This document shows positions 4,684 to 5,512 of a DNA stretch of 5,512 bases, in pieces. The stretch is from Candidatus Rifleibacteriota bacterium (GTDB lineage: Bacteria; Riflebacteria; Ozemobacteria; Ozemobacterales; Ozemobacteraceae), in the NCBI GenBank assembly GCA_029564115.1, contig JAKQQP010000204.1, positions 1-5,512 on the forward strand. Reading direction: 5' to 3'. Every line of letters begins with the position of its first letter. The first letter of the stretch is position 1. Under the pieces are notes generated by a model. The model saw nothing but the letters and a program-made list of their open reading frames with translations, was not told where the DNA came from and did not search any database. The translations under genes and the position numbers were made by a program.

Positions 4684-5512
4684 GCGAAATGCTCAAGCGG
4701 ATCGAGCAGATATTGCTGACGGAACGGTCAGTAATAGCCAAAGACGGCACTTTTGTGCCGGTGAAGGATATTCTTTACCTGACCAGCAAACGCGGCGATG
4801 TTCTGGCAATTCTTGCCGGAAAAAAGCCGATCACGCTGCCGGGAAATCTGAATACCTGGGAAAAACTGTTGCGCGGTTTGTTCGTTCAAACACACCGGCA
4901 GTATCTTGTCGCTCTGGATAGAATTGAAGGGACTTTCGAAAGGTTTCCCGAGGAACCTGAAGAAGAAAAACGGCTGACCAGGGCAGAACTTCGGGCAAAA
5001 GATGATGAATGTGAAATCAGCCTGCGCGGAGCCGAGAAAAGGTTTCCGGTAACGGCTCTCTATGGGCAGAAGCTCAAAAAAACTCTTGGTATTACCCGGT
5101 TTCATTACCTTGCGCCGGAAAACCCTTCAGACAGGGCTTTAAGACTTTACGGGCTGATTGACTTCGGCTGGCGGGAACTTTACAGCCTCGATAAGAGAAA
5201 TAAAGCGGCAGTTAAGGCTTTTAAAGCAAAGTGGGATATCAAGCAATTTGATAAAAGGCGTATGCTCAGCTATTTCCGGCTTTATGGCGCGAATGAGATA
5301 AACACGAAACGGGTTATCAAAAACCTCATTTATCAAATGTGGCGCTGGATTCAGAAGGGCATCGAGGAGCCAAGTGACGGAAATATCAGATCACTCTGGT
5401 ATAAGATCAAAGGCGTTCTGGCGCAGCATTCCAATATTCTTGGTTCCGGCGATGTGGACACGTTTTACAGCACTTTGCAGGAAATGGTCGAGGATCAGGA
5501 ACTTTTCAGATA
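4680..5512 (+). CDS. LytTR-domain protein with long helical C-terminal extension (partial)
   Basis: The frame opens at the ATG of the ATGA overlap and stays open for 277 codons to the edge of the window, so the C-terminus is missing. Residues about 16-137 form a second LytTR domain. It has the core FVQTHRQYLVALDRI (68-82), with the family histidine (His72) kept but the usual asparagine replaced by Ala78, and a final strand FPVTALYGQKLKKTLGI (122-138). An acidic insert rich in Glu (about 88-110) breaks the domain. Residues 141-277 are a mainly helical, basic and Trp-rich extension (GWREL, MWRWIQKGI, LWYKIKGVLAQHSN, DVDTFYSTLQEMVEDQELF) that I do not recognise. This may be an effector or enzymatic domain joined to a LytTR DNA reader. 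It has no signal peptide or membrane segment in the visible part. Expression is probably coupled to the preceding gene. Confidence 0.8.
   Translation, partial: MSEMLKRIEQILLTERSVIAKDGTFVPVKDILYLTSKRGDVLAILAGKKPITLPGNLNTWEKLLRGLFVQTHRQYLVALDRIEGTFERFPEEPEEEKRLTRAELRAKDDECEISLRGAEKRFPVTALYGQKLKKTLGITRFHYLAPENPSDRALRLYGLIDFGWRELYSLDKRNKAAVKAFKAKWDIKQFDKRRMLSYFRLYGANEINTKRVIKNLIYQMWRWIQKGIEEPSDGNIRSLWYKIKGVLAQHSNILGSGDVDTFYSTLQEMVEDQELFR

Noticed and set aside
4417..5336. Several open frames in other frames of the LytTR genes
   Set aside because: They are shadows of the two LytTR coding sequences, which carry clear domain motifs and coupled translation.

Overview
The window looks like part of a plasmid, or a plasmid-derived element, from a bacterium that I would place tentatively in the Bacillota. 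The reasons are strong GGAGG and GAGGTG ribosome binding sites, GTG and TTG starts, LytTR-type regulators and a moderately AT-rich gene backbone. No gene fixes the genus, and the placement is inference.

Layout. Positions 1 to about 910 are visibly GC-rich, hold no convincing gene, and are packed with more than a dozen strong stem-loops. A three-hairpin module of about 100 nt occurs twice in the same orientation, at 1-99 and 804-904. Its long stem differs in sequence between the copies but keeps its pairing, which is the signature of a selected RNA fold. I read the region as a candidate large structured non-coding RNA on the + strand; I cannot assign it to a known family.

Positions 954 to 2662 (minus strand) carry a two-gene unit: an iteron-type replication initiator followed by an HU-family DNA-bending protein. 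Positions 2663 to 3542 are the probable replication origin. They hold three tandem iterons at exactly 22-bp period and a further isolated copy at 3081. Another isolated copy lies in the rep-HU gap at 1283. Iteron-like half sites in opposite orientation sit near the probable rep promoter.

Positions 3543 to 4091 (+ strand) encode a small protein with an N-terminal helix-turn-helix and a predicted coiled coil, resembling single-protein plasmid partition factors. The heptamer GTTAAAC occurs seven times between 3502 and 3984, in the promoter and inside the gene itself, and I found no exact copy elsewhere in the window. It is a candidate binding-site or centromere array embedded in a coding sequence.

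Positions 4264 to 5512 (+ strand) hold two translationally coupled LytTR-domain genes with no kinase or receiver domain. The first is a stand-alone LytTR protein. The second has a LytTR domain followed by an unrecognised Trp-rich helical extension that runs off the window. An imperfect 20-bp tandem direct repeat upstream is a plausible operator.

How the parts fit together (inference): Rep and HU act at the iterons to start replication, the HTH/coiled-coil protein works on the GTTAAAC sites for segregation or autoregulation, and the LytTR pair controls its own operon and whatever accessory function follows beyond the right edge. The structured RNA is unexplained cargo next to the replication module.
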